Source of the DNA: Pararobbsia silviterrae
GTDB lineage: Bacteria; Pseudomonadota; Gammaproteobacteria; Burkholderiales; Burkholderiaceae
NCBI RefSeq assembly: GCF_003628125.1
Contig: NZ_RBZU01000010.1
Span: forward strand, 1 to 64,000
DNA: 64,000 nucleotides
Direction of reading: 5' to 3'
The notes below the pieces were generated by a model, which did no database searches, was not told the origin of the DNA, and saw only the letters and a list, made by a program, of their open reading frames with translations. How positions within the stretch are numbered: position 1 is the stretch's first letter; the number at the start of each line of letters is the position of its first letter. Positions 53,537 through 62,082 of this stretch are shown in pieces. Made by a program: the position numbers and the translations under genes.

Positions 53537-55927
53537 ATGCAAGCCTCTGGTCCATCCGTTTCCGCATTCGCGAACCCGACGCCCGAAGCGCCCGCGTCCA
53601 CGCACGCTCCGCTCACCGCCGATCCGGCAACGACCGCGACGTGGCCCACGCCGGCCGCGCTCGGCACGCTGCCCGAGTGGCCCTCGTCGCATGCGCTGCC
53701 GGCGCTCACGCCATGGGGCGAAGCGCTCCAGACCTGGGGCGGCGCGGCGGCCGCCTATGCGATCGACGCGTGGCAGCGCCGCGTGCTCTACGCGGACGTC
53801 ATGCGCGAACGCGGCAATCAATACCGCGAACACCTCGCCGAGCGCGTGCCGAACGTACTCGACTTCGAAGTCGAGCTCGTGCTCGACGGACGCACGCTGC
53901 CGCGCCCCGTCAATTACGGCCTCGTGCGCATCGTCGCGCCGGCGGACCTACCGGTCGACCCAGCCCCGACGAACGACCCCGGCAGACTGCGGCCGTTCGT
54001 CGTGTTCGATCCGCGCGCGGGCCATGGCCCGGGCATCGGCGGCTTCAAGCGCGACAGCGAAATCGGCGCCGCGCTGCGCGCGGGGCATCCGTGCTATTTC
54101 GTCGGCTTCCTGCCGGACCCCGTGCCCGGACAAACCGTCGAAGACGTCATGCGCGCCGAGGCGGCCTTTATGGAAAAGGTCATCGAACTGCATCCGGCGA
54201 GCCCCGCGCGGCCGGCCGTCATCGGCAACTGCCAGGCCGGCTGGCAAGTCCTCATGACCGCCGCGATGCGTCCCGATCTGTTCGGGCCGATCATCGTCGC
54301 GGGCGCGCCCGTCTCGTACTGGGCCGGCTGGCGCGGCATGAACCCGATGCGCTATACGGGCGGCCTGCTCGGCGGCACCTGGCTGACCGCCCTGACGAGC
54401 GACCTCGGCGACGGACGATTCGACGGCGCGTGGCTCGTGCAGAACTTCGAGAACCTGAACCCCGCGAACACGCTCTGGCAGAAGCAATACACGCTCTACG
54501 CGAATGTCGATACCGAAGCGCCGCGCTATCTGGGCTTCGAGAAATACTGGGGCGGCCACGTCTATCTGAACGGCGTCGAGATGCAGTACATCGCCGACAA
54601 CCTGTTCGTCGGCAACAAACTGACCTCGAACGCACTCGTGCTCTCGGACGGCACCCGTCTCGATCTGCGCAAGATCGTTTCGCCGATCGTCGTGTTCTGC
54701 TCGTACGGCGACAACATCACGCCGCCGCCGCAAGCGCTCGGCTGGATCACGGACCTCTACGCCGACGACGACGCGATCCTCGACAGCGACCGCACGATCG
54801 TCTATGCGACGCACGACAGCATCGGCCACCTCGGCATCTTTGTATCGAGCAGCACGGGACGCAAGGAGCACCGCGAATTCGTCAGCAACATCGATCTGAT
54901 CGACATGCTGCCCGCGGGTCTCTACGAAGCGCATATCGGTCCGAAGACCGAAGCGACCGAGCATGCCGAACTCGTGCAGGGCGATCACGTGCTCTCGATC
55001 ACGCGGCGCGGCATCGACGACGTGCGCGCGATCGTGAGCCCCGATCCCGAGAGCGATCGCCGGTTCGCGACGGCCGCGCGCGTGTCGGCGCTCAATCTCG
55101 CGCTCTATCGCGGCTTCGTGCAGCCATGGGTCCGTGCGTTCACGACACCGTGGTCCGCGAGCGCCGCGAGTCTCGTGCATCCGTTGCGCGTGCAGTACGA
55201 GACGTGGTCCGATCTGAACCCCGTCGCGCGCGGCGTCGCGCAACTCGCCGAACAGGTTCGCGAGAAACGCATGCGCGTCGACGACGACAATCCGTTCGTC
55301 TCGCTCGAGCATGCGATGTCCGACGCGATCGTCAACGCGCTCGACGCCTATCGCGACGCACGCGACGCGGCCTACGAAAGCACGTTCGAATTCATCTACG
55401 GCCAGCCGTGGCTCCAGGCGCTCGCGGGCACCGCGGCACCGTCGCACGCCGCGCCCGACACGGGTGCCGCCGCGCGCGCCGCATCGGTCCGGCACGACGA
55501 CCGCGTGCTGCACGCGGAGATGACACAGGGCGGTCTCGCGCATGCATGCGTGCGCGCGATGCTGTTCATCCGCCGCGAACGCGGCGAGACCGACGAACGG
55601 CGTTTCAATCTCGCGCGCGAATTGCTCGCCGAGATTTCCGACCGCGGCATCCTGTCGTTCAAATCCATCGTGCGCGAGCAGGCGGCCTTGCTGCGTCTCG
55701 ACGCCGACGCGGCGATCGCCGCGCTCCCGCGGCTGCTTGAAAACGAGCCGCACGATGCGATCCGACACGTCGCGCGCAGCATCGACCGGCTTGGCACGAC
55801 GCTCGAACTCGACGCGCACGAGCGCGCCGACCTCGCGCGCGTGCTCGAGATCTTCGAAACCGCGGCCAAACGCAAGCCGAAGGCCGTCAAGCGCGCGGAC
55901 GAGGAGAAGGACGCGGACGCGTCATAA
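53537..55927 (+). CDS. DUF3141 domain protein, alpha/beta-hydrolase related to PHA synthases
   Basis: 796 residues from ATG 53537 (MQASGPSVSAF); GGAG lies about 12 bases upstream. The hydrolase fold has a nucleophile-elbow motif GNCQAG (Cys232), of the GxCxG form seen in polyhydroxyalkanoate synthases, and a strand VVFDPRAGHGPGIGGF before it. His near the end of the fold is in THDSIGHLGIFVS. The C-terminal 300 residues are helical with a basic tail. First gene of the operon with pta, ackA, fabI and an RRM-like protein, possibly linking acetyl-CoA disposal to polymer or acyl storage (inference). Confidence 0.88.
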   Translation: MQASGPSVSAFANPTPEAPASTHAPLTADPATTATWPTPAALGTLPEWPSSHALPALTPWGEALQTWGGAAAAYAIDAWQRRVLYADVMRERGNQYREHLAERVPNVLDFEVELVLDGRTLPRPVNYGLVRIVAPADLPVDPAPTNDPGRLRPFVVFDPRAGHGPGIGGFKRDSEIGAALRAGHPCYFVGFLPDPVPGQTVEDVMRAEAAFMEKVIELHPASPARPAVIGNCQAGWQVLMTAAMRPDLFGPIIVAGAPVSYWAGWRGMNPMRYTGGLLGGTWLTALTSDLGDGRFDGAWLVQNFENLNPANTLWQKQYTLYANVDTEAPRYLGFEKYWGGHVYLNGVEMQYIADNLFVGNKLTSNALVLSDGTRLDLRKIVSPIVVFCSYGDNITPPPQALGWITDLYADDDAILDSDRTIVYATHDSIGHLGIFVSSSTGRKEHREFVSNIDLIDMLPAGLYEAHIGPKTEATEHAELVQGDHVLSITRRGIDDVRAIVSPDPESDRRFATAARVSALNLALYRGFVQPWVRAFTTPWSASAASLVHPLRVQYETWSDLNPVARGVAQLAEQVREKRMRVDDDNPFVSLEHAMSDAIVNALDAYRDARDAAYESTFEFIYGQPWLQALAGTAAPSHAAPDTGAAARAASVRHDDRVLHAEMTQGGLAHACVRAMLFIRRERGETDERRFNLARELLAEISDRGILSFKSIVREQAALLRLDADAAIAALPRLLENEPHDAIRHVARSIDRLGTTLELDAHERADLARVLEIFETAAKRKPKAVKRADEEKDADAS

Positions 55928-56038
55928 GACACCTGTCACAAGGGACGCCTCATCAAGGACACCTACGCCTCACCCGACGCGCGCGAACGCCCCCGAACCG
56001 AGACGCGCATCGCGCCATCCACGGAGCCTCTACGTCAC

Positions 56039-57019
56039 ATGGAACACACGCGTGAGAAGTACAAAAAGTTGATCGCCTACGCGGCCACACTGCCCGCGAC
56101 GCCGGTCGCCGTCGCGCACCCGTGCGATCGCGATTCGCTCGAAGCCGTCGTCGAGGCCGCGCGGCTCAAGCTGATCGCCCCGATCCTCGTCGGCCCCGCC
56201 GCGAAGATCCGCCTTGTCGCCGCCCAGGAATCGATCGATCTCGGCGATCTGCCGATCGTCGATGCGCCGCACAGTCACGCGTCGGCCGCGACGGCGGTCC
56301 GGCTCGTGCACGAAGGCAAGGCCGAAGCCGTCATGAAGGGCTCACTTCACACGGACGAACTCATGGGTGAAGTGGTCGCGCGCGATACGGGCCTGCGCAC
56401 CGAGCGCCGTGTCAGCCACTGTTTCATCATGGATGTCCCGGGCCACGCGGAGCCGCTGATCATCACCGACGCGGCGATCAATATCTCGCCGACGCTCGAC
56501 GACAAACGCGACATCGTGCAAAACGCGATCGACCTCGCGCACGCGCTGAGCTTCGCGCACGTGCGCGTCGCGATCCTGTCGGCGATGGAGACGGTCAACG
56601 CGAAGGTGCCGTCGACCGTCGACGCCGCCGCGCTATGCAAGATGGCCGATCGCGGTCAGATCACGGGCGGCGTGCTCGACGGGCCGCTTGCGCTCGACAA
56701 CGCGATCAACGAGGAAGCCGCGCGAATCAAGCACATCGTGTCGGACGTCGCCGGCCGCGCGAACGTGCTCGTCGTGCCCGATCTCGAAGCCGGCAACGTG
56801 CTCGCGAAAAGTCTCTCGTTTCTTGCGGGCGCCGACGCCGCGGGCATCGTGCTCGGCACGCGCGTGCCCGTGATCCTGACGAGCCGTGCCGATTCGGTCA
56901 TCGCGCGCCTCGCGTCGTGCGCGGTCGCCGCGCTCGTCGCGCTTGCGCGGCGCACGCCGGCCGCCGATGCGGTCAAGCGCGCGGCCCCCGAAGCGGTCGC
57001 GCAACCCGCGCCGATCTGA
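56039..57019 (+). CDS. pta: Phosphate acetyl/butyryl transferase
   Basis: 326 residues, only the PTA_PTB domain, without the long N-terminal part of E. coli Pta. Features: SLEAVVEAARLKLIAPILVG, VKGSLHTDELM-like segment at 99-106 (MKGSLHTDEL), ITDAAINISPTLDDKRDIVQ, and DGPLALDNAI. It transfers the acyl group from acyl-CoA to phosphate. Second gene of the operon; ackA starts 9 bp after its stop. A butyrate or longer-acyl preference is possible and not decided by sequence. Confidence 0.93.
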   Translation: MEHTREKYKKLIAYAATLPATPVAVAHPCDRDSLEAVVEAARLKLIAPILVGPAAKIRLVAAQESIDLGDLPIVDAPHSHASAATAVRLVHEGKAEAVMKGSLHTDELMGEVVARDTGLRTERRVSHCFIMDVPGHAEPLIITDAAINISPTLDDKRDIVQNAIDLAHALSFAHVRVAILSAMETVNAKVPSTVDAAALCKMADRGQITGGVLDGPLALDNAINEEAARIKHIVSDVAGRANVLVVPDLEAGNVLAKSLSFLAGADAAGIVLGTRVPVILTSRADSVIARLASCAVAALVALARRTPAADAVKRAAPEAVAQPAPI

Positions 57020-57028
57020 GATCGCCCC

Positions 57029-58207
57029 ATGAACGCCATTCTCGTGATCAACTCGGGTTCGTCGAGCATCAAGTTCTCGGCGTTCTCCGTCGTCTCTCGC
57101 TCGCTCGAACCGATCGCGCACGGCCTGATCGAGGAGCTCTATTCGCGCCCGCATTTCGAGGTCAAGCGGCATTCGGGCGAACGCATCGACGATAAACGCT
57201 GGCCCGACGGCGAACGGCTCGGCCACGACAAGGCCATCGCCTTTCTGCTCGACTGGCTCCGCGCGCACGGCGGCGGCGCGACTTTGCTCGCGGTCGGGCA
57301 TCGGATCGTGCACGGCGGCGATGCCTATCGCGAACCCGTGCGCGTGAACGCGGAAGTCGTCGAACGGCTCGCGGCACTGATTCCGCTTGCGCCGCTGCAC
57401 CAACCGCACAATCTCGCGGCGATCAAGGCGATCGCCGAGGCGCATCCGGACTTGCCGCAGATCGCGTGTTTCGACACCGCATTCCATGCGACCCAGTCGC
57501 CGCTGACGACGCACTACGCGCTGCCGCCCGATATCACGCGCCGCGGCGTCCGGCGTTACGGCTTTCACGGGCTCTCGTACGAATACATTGCGCGCGTGCT
57601 GCCCGACTACGACAGCCGGGCCGCGAGCGGAAAGACCGTCGCGCTGCATCTGGGCAATGGCGCGAGCATGACGGCGATGGCCGACGGCAAGAGTGTCGCG
57701 AGTTCGATGGGATTCACGGCCGTCGAGGGCATTCCGATGGGCACGCGCTCGGGCAGCCTCGACCCCGGCGTGATTCTCTGGATGATCGACGAAGCGAAGA
57801 TGGATACGCGCGCGATCGCGGACCTGCTCTACAAACGTTCGGGCCTGCTCGGCGTCTCGGGCATTTCGAGCGACATGCGCACATTGCTCGCAAGCGATGC
57901 GCCGTCGGCGGCCGAGGCGGTCGATCTGTTCTGTTATCGGATCGCGCGCGAACTCGGTTCGCTCGCGGCCGCGCTCGGCGGGCTCGATGCGATCGTCTTC
58001 ACGGCCGGCATCGGCGAGAACGCGGCGCCCGTGCGCGCACGCGTCTGCGAGCGTTCGGCGTGGCTCGGCGTCAAGCTCGATCCCGATGCGAACGCGAAGC
58101 ACGGTCCGCGCATCAGCGCCGCCGACAGCGCGATCGATGTCTGGGTCATTCCGACAAACGAAGAACGCATGATCGCGCAGCACACGCTCGATCGCCTGGA
58201 GCTTTGA
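57029..58207 (+). CDS. ackA: Acetate kinase
   Basis: 392 residues from ATG 57029. ATP-site and acyl-phosphate motifs: ILVINSGSSSIKFSAF, GHRIVHGGD, CFDTAFHAT, YGFHGLSYEYI and HLGNGASMTAMADGKS, with MGFTAVEGIPMGTRSGSLDP. Makes ATP and acetate from acetyl phosphate, or the reverse. Overlaps nothing; the fabI start codon is 2 bp after its stop. Confidence 0.95.
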   Translation: MNAILVINSGSSSIKFSAFSVVSRSLEPIAHGLIEELYSRPHFEVKRHSGERIDDKRWPDGERLGHDKAIAFLLDWLRAHGGGATLLAVGHRIVHGGDAYREPVRVNAEVVERLAALIPLAPLHQPHNLAAIKAIAEAHPDLPQIACFDTAFHATQSPLTTHYALPPDITRRGVRRYGFHGLSYEYIARVLPDYDSRAASGKTVALHLGNGASMTAMADGKSVASSMGFTAVEGIPMGTRSGSLDPGVILWMIDEAKMDTRAIADLLYKRSGLLGVSGISSDMRTLLASDAPSAAEAVDLFCYRIARELGSLAAALGGLDAIVFTAGIGENAAPVRARVCERSAWLGVKLDPDANAKHGPRISAADSAIDVWVIPTNEERMIAQHTLDRLEL

Positions 58208-58209
58208 TC

Positions 58210-58989
58210 ATGGATCGCCCGAACCAGCCGCTCGCGGGACACCAGGTGCTGATCACCGGCATCGCGAACGAGCACTCGATCGCATACGGATGCGCGCGGG
58301 CATTTCGCGAGCTCGGCGCGGATCTCGCGATCACCTACTTGAACGACAAGGCCCGGACCTACGTCGAGCCGCTCGCCGACGCGCTGAACGCCGCGATGCT
58401 GCTGCCGCTCGATGTATCGAAGCCTGGCGAACTCGACGCGGTGTTCGACGCGATACGCACGACGTGGGGCCGTCTCGACGGTCTGATTCATTCGATCGCG
58501 TTCGCGCCGAAGAGCGACTTGCAAGGCGGTTTGCTCAACAGCTCGGCCGAGGGCTTCGCGCTCGCGATGGACGTCTCGTGCCATTCGTTCATCCGGATGG
58601 CGCGTCTGGCGGCGCCGCTGATGGACCGAGGTGGATCGATGTTTGCTATGAGTTATCTGGGCGCGGTGCGCGTCGTGCCCAACTATGACCTCATGGGCCC
58701 GGTCAAGGCCGCGCTCGAAGCGTCGTGCCGCTATCTCGCGCATGAACTCGGCCCGCGCGGCATTCGTGTACACCCGGTGTCGCCCGGCCCCCTCAAAACG
58801 CGCGCGGCATCGGGCCTCAAGGATTTCGATTTGCTGCTCAACGAGGCCGCGGCACGCGCGCCGATCGGCGAAATGGTCGACATCATGGACGTCGGCTTCG
58901 CGTGCGCCTATCTCGCGACGCCGTACGCGCGCCGCATGACGGGCAACACGATCTACGTCGACGGCGGACTCAGCATCATGAACGACTGA
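58210..58989 (+). CDS. fabI: Enoyl-ACP reductase FabI
   Basis: 259 residues from ATG 58210. FabI signatures: LITGIANEHSIAYGCARAF, the active site Tyr149, Tyr159 and Lys166 in SYLGAVRVVPNYDLMGPVK with the usual Y-x9-Y-x6-K spacing, and VSPGPLKTRAASGL. The site equivalent to Gly93 of E. coli FabI is Ala (SIAFAP), as in several natural FabI proteins. Reduces enoyl-ACP with NADH. It is a second enoyl reductase besides fabV at 43226; being in a pta-ackA operon it may serve a special, perhaps low-oxygen, lipid need. Confidence 0.94.
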   Translation: MDRPNQPLAGHQVLITGIANEHSIAYGCARAFRELGADLAITYLNDKARTYVEPLADALNAAMLLPLDVSKPGELDAVFDAIRTTWGRLDGLIHSIAFAPKSDLQGGLLNSSAEGFALAMDVSCHSFIRMARLAAPLMDRGGSMFAMSYLGAVRVVPNYDLMGPVKAALEASCRYLAHELGPRGIRVHPVSPGPLKTRAASGLKDFDLLLNEAAARAPIGEMVDIMDVGFACAYLATPYARRMTGNTIYVDGGLSIMND

Positions 58990-59013
58990 ACGTCGTCAGC
59001 ACAGGACACCATC

Positions 59014-59319
59014 ATGAAGCTATGGATCGGCAATCTGACGCCAGGCGTGACACGCGACGCCATCGAAGCGCTCGTGCTCAAGTACACGGGCGCCCCCTGC
59101 GTGCTCGTCGAATTCATCGACGAGCAGGAAGTGCATCCCGCCGCGCTCGTCGAGGTCAAGGACGCAAACCTGCTGACGCTCCAGATGATGGAGCAGCGGC
59201 TGAACGGCATGTTCTGGATGGAGCACAAGCTCAGCGTGCACGTGCTCTCGTTCACCGACGAGAGCAACGAAGCCGACGCGCAACGCGAACGCGAGCGCCG
59301 CGGGGATGCGGCGCCCTGA
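59014..59319 (+). CDS. Small RRM-like protein at the end of the pta-ackA-fabI operon
   Basis: 101 residues. MKLWIGNLTPGVTRDAIEAL has the form of the RNP2 strand and first helix of an RNA recognition motif, and AALVEVKDANLLTLQMMEQR suits RNP1-strand and helix positions, although the aromatic RNP1 residues are not conserved. The tail is acidic and arginine-rich. Last gene, 24 bp after fabI. RNA binding is an inference from fold resemblance. Confidence 0.65.
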   Translation: MKLWIGNLTPGVTRDAIEALVLKYTGAPCVLVEFIDEQEVHPAALVEVKDANLLTLQMMEQRLNGMFWMEHKLSVHVLSFTDESNEADAQRERERRGDAAP

Positions 59320-59322
59320 CCG

Positions 59323-61479
59323 TCAGAAGTCGAGCTTCGCGTTGAGCGAGAGCGTGCGCGGATCGCCGGGGGCGATGTAGTTTTGATACTGATACATCCA
59401 GTATTGCCGGTTCGTCAGGTTGTCGATCGCGGCGGTCAACGTCAGGCCATGCCCAGCGACTTTCGTCTCATACGTCGCGCCGACGTCGAACAGCGTATAG
59501 CCGGCCGTCATCAGATCGCCCGCCGGACGCAACGACGTATCGCCCGTGAATTTCGCATCGGCCCGCAGACGCAGACCCGGCACGAAGGGCACCGCATAGC
59601 CGACGCGCGCGGTCGCGATAAAGCCCGGTGCGCCGACGACACGATTGCCGTTGTTCGACGACCCCCGTTCGTATTGCGTCGCGATCCACATGATGTCGCC
59701 GCCGACGCTCCAGCCGCCTCCGAAGCGCAGGTCGCCGCCCGCTTCGAGACCTTCATAGATCGATTCGCCGTCGGTCACGTAGACGTTCTGCGCGTTCGCG
59801 TATTGCGCGCCGCGTTCGATGCGGAACAGCGCGGCGCTCGCGCTCCAGGCCGTGTTGTCCGATTTGACGCCGAGCTCGTACTGCTTGCTGCGCAGCGGGT
59901 CGAGCATCGCGCCCGCGTTCGCGTACGTGTTACCGACAAGCGTGCCCGCCTCGAGCGACTCGACGTAGCTCGCATAGAGCGTCGTACGCGGCGTGAGCTT
60001 GTACATGAGCGCGACCGTCGGCGTGACGATGCCGTTTTCGGTGTACGTCGAGATCGTCGATCCGTTGAGCGCGTAGCCGTGCTGCTCATAGTTCGTATAC
60101 CGCAGGCCGCCGAGGACCGACCAGCGGCTCGTCAGCGCGATCGTATCGCTCGCGAACAGCGCCTTCTGCGTGATGTCGCCCGCGCGATACGTGCCCCAGT
60201 CCTGTCCATACGAGTTGTAGTGGTTCGTGTTCGGCAGATAGAGATTGCCGGTGCCGATCGTGTCGTAGAAGCTGTTCGCTTCGTACTCGTTGACCTGCTC
60301 CTGAATCGCGAAGCCGAAGATGATCTGGTGGCTGAACGGTCCGGTCTTGACGTTCCCTTCGGCCGTCGCTTGCCAGGCGTTCATCCGGTTCCCTTCCTTG
60401 CCCGCGAAACGCGCATCCGTATAGTCGCCGGCCGTGTCCGTCAGGTTGTAGGTACTTTCGTTGCGGTAGCGCCAGAGCCGGCTGAAGCTGTATTGCGTGC
60501 TCAGCGTCCAGTCGTTGTTGAGGTTGTAGCGCAACCCGGCCGAATAGACCTGGAGATTCGTGTCGATATGCTGGTCGGGGACGGACAGATTCGGGCTGCC
60601 GCCGGACAGCACCGCGGGCAGCGACGAACCCGTGAGGCCGCCTGTGTAGATCGAACTCGTGATGCCCGAAGCGTGGGCGTCCTGATACATTGCGCCGAAG
60701 GTCGCGGTGAGATCGCGCGTGATCCGCGCGTCGGTCGAGAGCGAGAACGCGTCGCGCCGGACGTTGCCGTCATTGGCGGTCTGTCCTTCTTCATGCGTCG
60801 CATTGACGCGATAGCCGAACATATCGTTGGGACCCGCGCGGCCGCCGAGGTCGAGGTGTTCGGACCAGATCCCGTCGCTTCGATAGCCAACGTCGACGCT
60901 GCGAATCGGCGTGTCGTCGACCGGCGGCTTCTTCGTCACGTAGTTGACGACGCCGCCCGGCGCGGCGAAACCGTACATGAAGCCCGGCAAGCCCTTGAGC
61001 AGTTCGACCTGTTCGAGCTGCTCGTACGGCAGCGTCACGCCATAGGTATTGAACGGCATGCCGTCGATCTTATAGCCGTTCTGCCAATCGATCGGGAGTC
61101 CGCGAATCGAAATGTAGCCGGCCCATGCGCTATACGGTTTGCTGTTGTCCGACACCGATGCGTCGTTGAAGAACACGTCGGCGAGCTTGGCGGGCTGGGT
61201 GTCCTGAAGATCCTGATGCGAGACGACGGTCGTCGAATAGGGCGTATCGAGTTGCGAGCGCGTGCCGAGCGCGCCGTTGCTCACGTCGGTGGCCAGATGC
61301 CGCGGCGATTCGGAAGCCGACGTGCCGACGACCTCGACCGCGGGCAGCGTGCCTTCGGAGACGGCTGGACTTTCCTGAGCCCATGCGCTGCCGCTTTGCG
61401 CGAAAAGCAGCATGCACGCAAATGTAACTGCGTTAATTGCATATCGATGCGTAACAGCATCGCGAGTCTCGCGCGTCAT
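59323..61479 (-). CDS. TonB-dependent siderophore receptor
   Basis: 718 residues from ATG 61479 behind ATAGGA. Signal peptide of about 35 residues (cleavage at SAWAQ), plug domain with TPYSTTVVSHQDLQD, ISIRGLPIDW and a conserved GFMYGFAAPGGVVNYVTKK, then a 22-strand barrel ending in NAKLDF with terminal Phe. No N-terminal signalling (STN) domain. Takes up a ferric siderophore of unknown kind. Fur box upstream. Convergent with the RRM-like gene with only 3 bp between the stop codons. Confidence 0.93.
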   Translation of the reverse strand: MTRETRDAVTHRYAINAVTFACMLLFAQSGSAWAQESPAVSEGTLPAVEVVGTSASESPRHLATDVSNGALGTRSQLDTPYSTTVVSHQDLQDTQPAKLADVFFNDASVSDNSKPYSAWAGYISIRGLPIDWQNGYKIDGMPFNTYGVTLPYEQLEQVELLKGLPGFMYGFAAPGGVVNYVTKKPPVDDTPIRSVDVGYRSDGIWSEHLDLGGRAGPNDMFGYRVNATHEEGQTANDGNVRRDAFSLSTDARITRDLTATFGAMYQDAHASGITSSIYTGGLTGSSLPAVLSGGSPNLSVPDQHIDTNLQVYSAGLRYNLNNDWTLSTQYSFSRLWRYRNESTYNLTDTAGDYTDARFAGKEGNRMNAWQATAEGNVKTGPFSHQIIFGFAIQEQVNEYEANSFYDTIGTGNLYLPNTNHYNSYGQDWGTYRAGDITQKALFASDTIALTSRWSVLGGLRYTNYEQHGYALNGSTISTYTENGIVTPTVALMYKLTPRTTLYASYVESLEAGTLVGNTYANAGAMLDPLRSKQYELGVKSDNTAWSASAALFRIERGAQYANAQNVYVTDGESIYEGLEAGGDLRFGGGWSVGGDIMWIATQYERGSSNNGNRVVGAPGFIATARVGYAVPFVPGLRLRADAKFTGDTSLRPAGDLMTAGYTLFDVGATYETKVAGHGLTLTAAIDNLTNRQYWMYQYQNYIAPGDPRTLSLNAKLDF

Positions 61480-61542
61480 TCAAAAAATCCTATCTGGGAG
61501 CGGGTGTCGAAGCCCTGCGATCAGAGCGTTCGAAAAGTATAA

Positions 61543-61563
61543 ATAAGAATCGATCTCATTATC
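61543..61563 (-). promoter_or_regulatory. Fur box of the TonB-dependent receptor gene
   Basis: Minus strand GATAATGAGATCGATTCTTA. The first half, GATAATGA, equals the Fur consensus half (GATAATGATAATCATTATC). It lies about 65 bp upstream of the start codon, in the expected place for iron-controlled repression. Confidence 0.75.
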
Positions 61564-61933
61564 GATTTAGTTGTAAGAATTGTCAAAATCGCCCGTGTGA
61601 AAGCGCAACAGGCGTTGCATACGCGTACAGGGTTGTGGTCACGGACTCGGCGGGAAGCAGACGACGAAGCGTGGAGCGGCATCCGAGCCGCATTCACAGC
61701 CCTCGCAATGGCAAATGCTTGACGCCGCACAGGGCGGAAAGCGTGGCGCCGCGCTCGACATATGCGCTGAGGCGATCCATTCAGGTACGTCGAACCGGCG
61801 ACCTCGCGATGCGCGCGATTGAAGCGAGAGCATGACCGGATTCACGCCATGCGTGAGGGCAGGAGCCGCGCGAAGCGAGCCATTTGGCCGAGGCGACACC
61901 GTTGAGGCGAGGGCTGACAATGCGCCCTGGAAA

Positions 61934-62054
61934 TGAAATCCCCGGCTCGAGGCCGGGGTGAAATCAGGTCTTACATGATGGGTCGTAGGCTTGCGCCCAT
62001 TGGAAGCCACCACCAACCTTGCCGCGATTCTAGACGCTCGAAGCGAGCGGCGTC
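61934..62054 (+). ncRNA. Candidate structured RNA upstream of the Abi gene (AbiF-RNA-like by position)
   Basis: Three hairpins in a row: (1) CCCCGGC/GCCGGGG at 61940-61958, framed by two copies of TGAAATC (61934-61940 and 61959-61965); (2) ATGGG...CCCAT at 61978-62000, extended inward by CG/CG after a bulged T; (3) GACGC...GCGTC at 62033-62054, extended inward by CG/CG. The block ends 28 bp before the Abi start codon. A conserved RNA motif upstream of AbiF-type genes is known. Whether this sequence fits that family could not be checked. Confidence 0.5.
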
Positions 62055-62082
62055 AATCTCGGCCAATAGGCGATTGACTGCC

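Larger units (their letters stand above)
61480..62082. other. Gene-free stretch with Fur box and structured element
   Basis: 600 bp between the TonB receptor and the Abi gene. It holds the Fur box (61543-61563) and three hairpins (61934-62054); the middle (61620-61930) has no feature that I recognise. Confidence 0.55.

Noticed and set aside
53641-55740. Long second frames within the DUF3141 gene on both strands (also 53948-55819)
   Set aside because: Low-complexity Arg/Ala-rich products; the DUF3141 frame has clear homology and motif content.
59383-61542. Plus-strand frame of 719 codons opposite the TonB-dependent receptor
   Set aside because: Antisense of a gene with signal peptide, plug and barrel; it would also run through the receptor's promoter.
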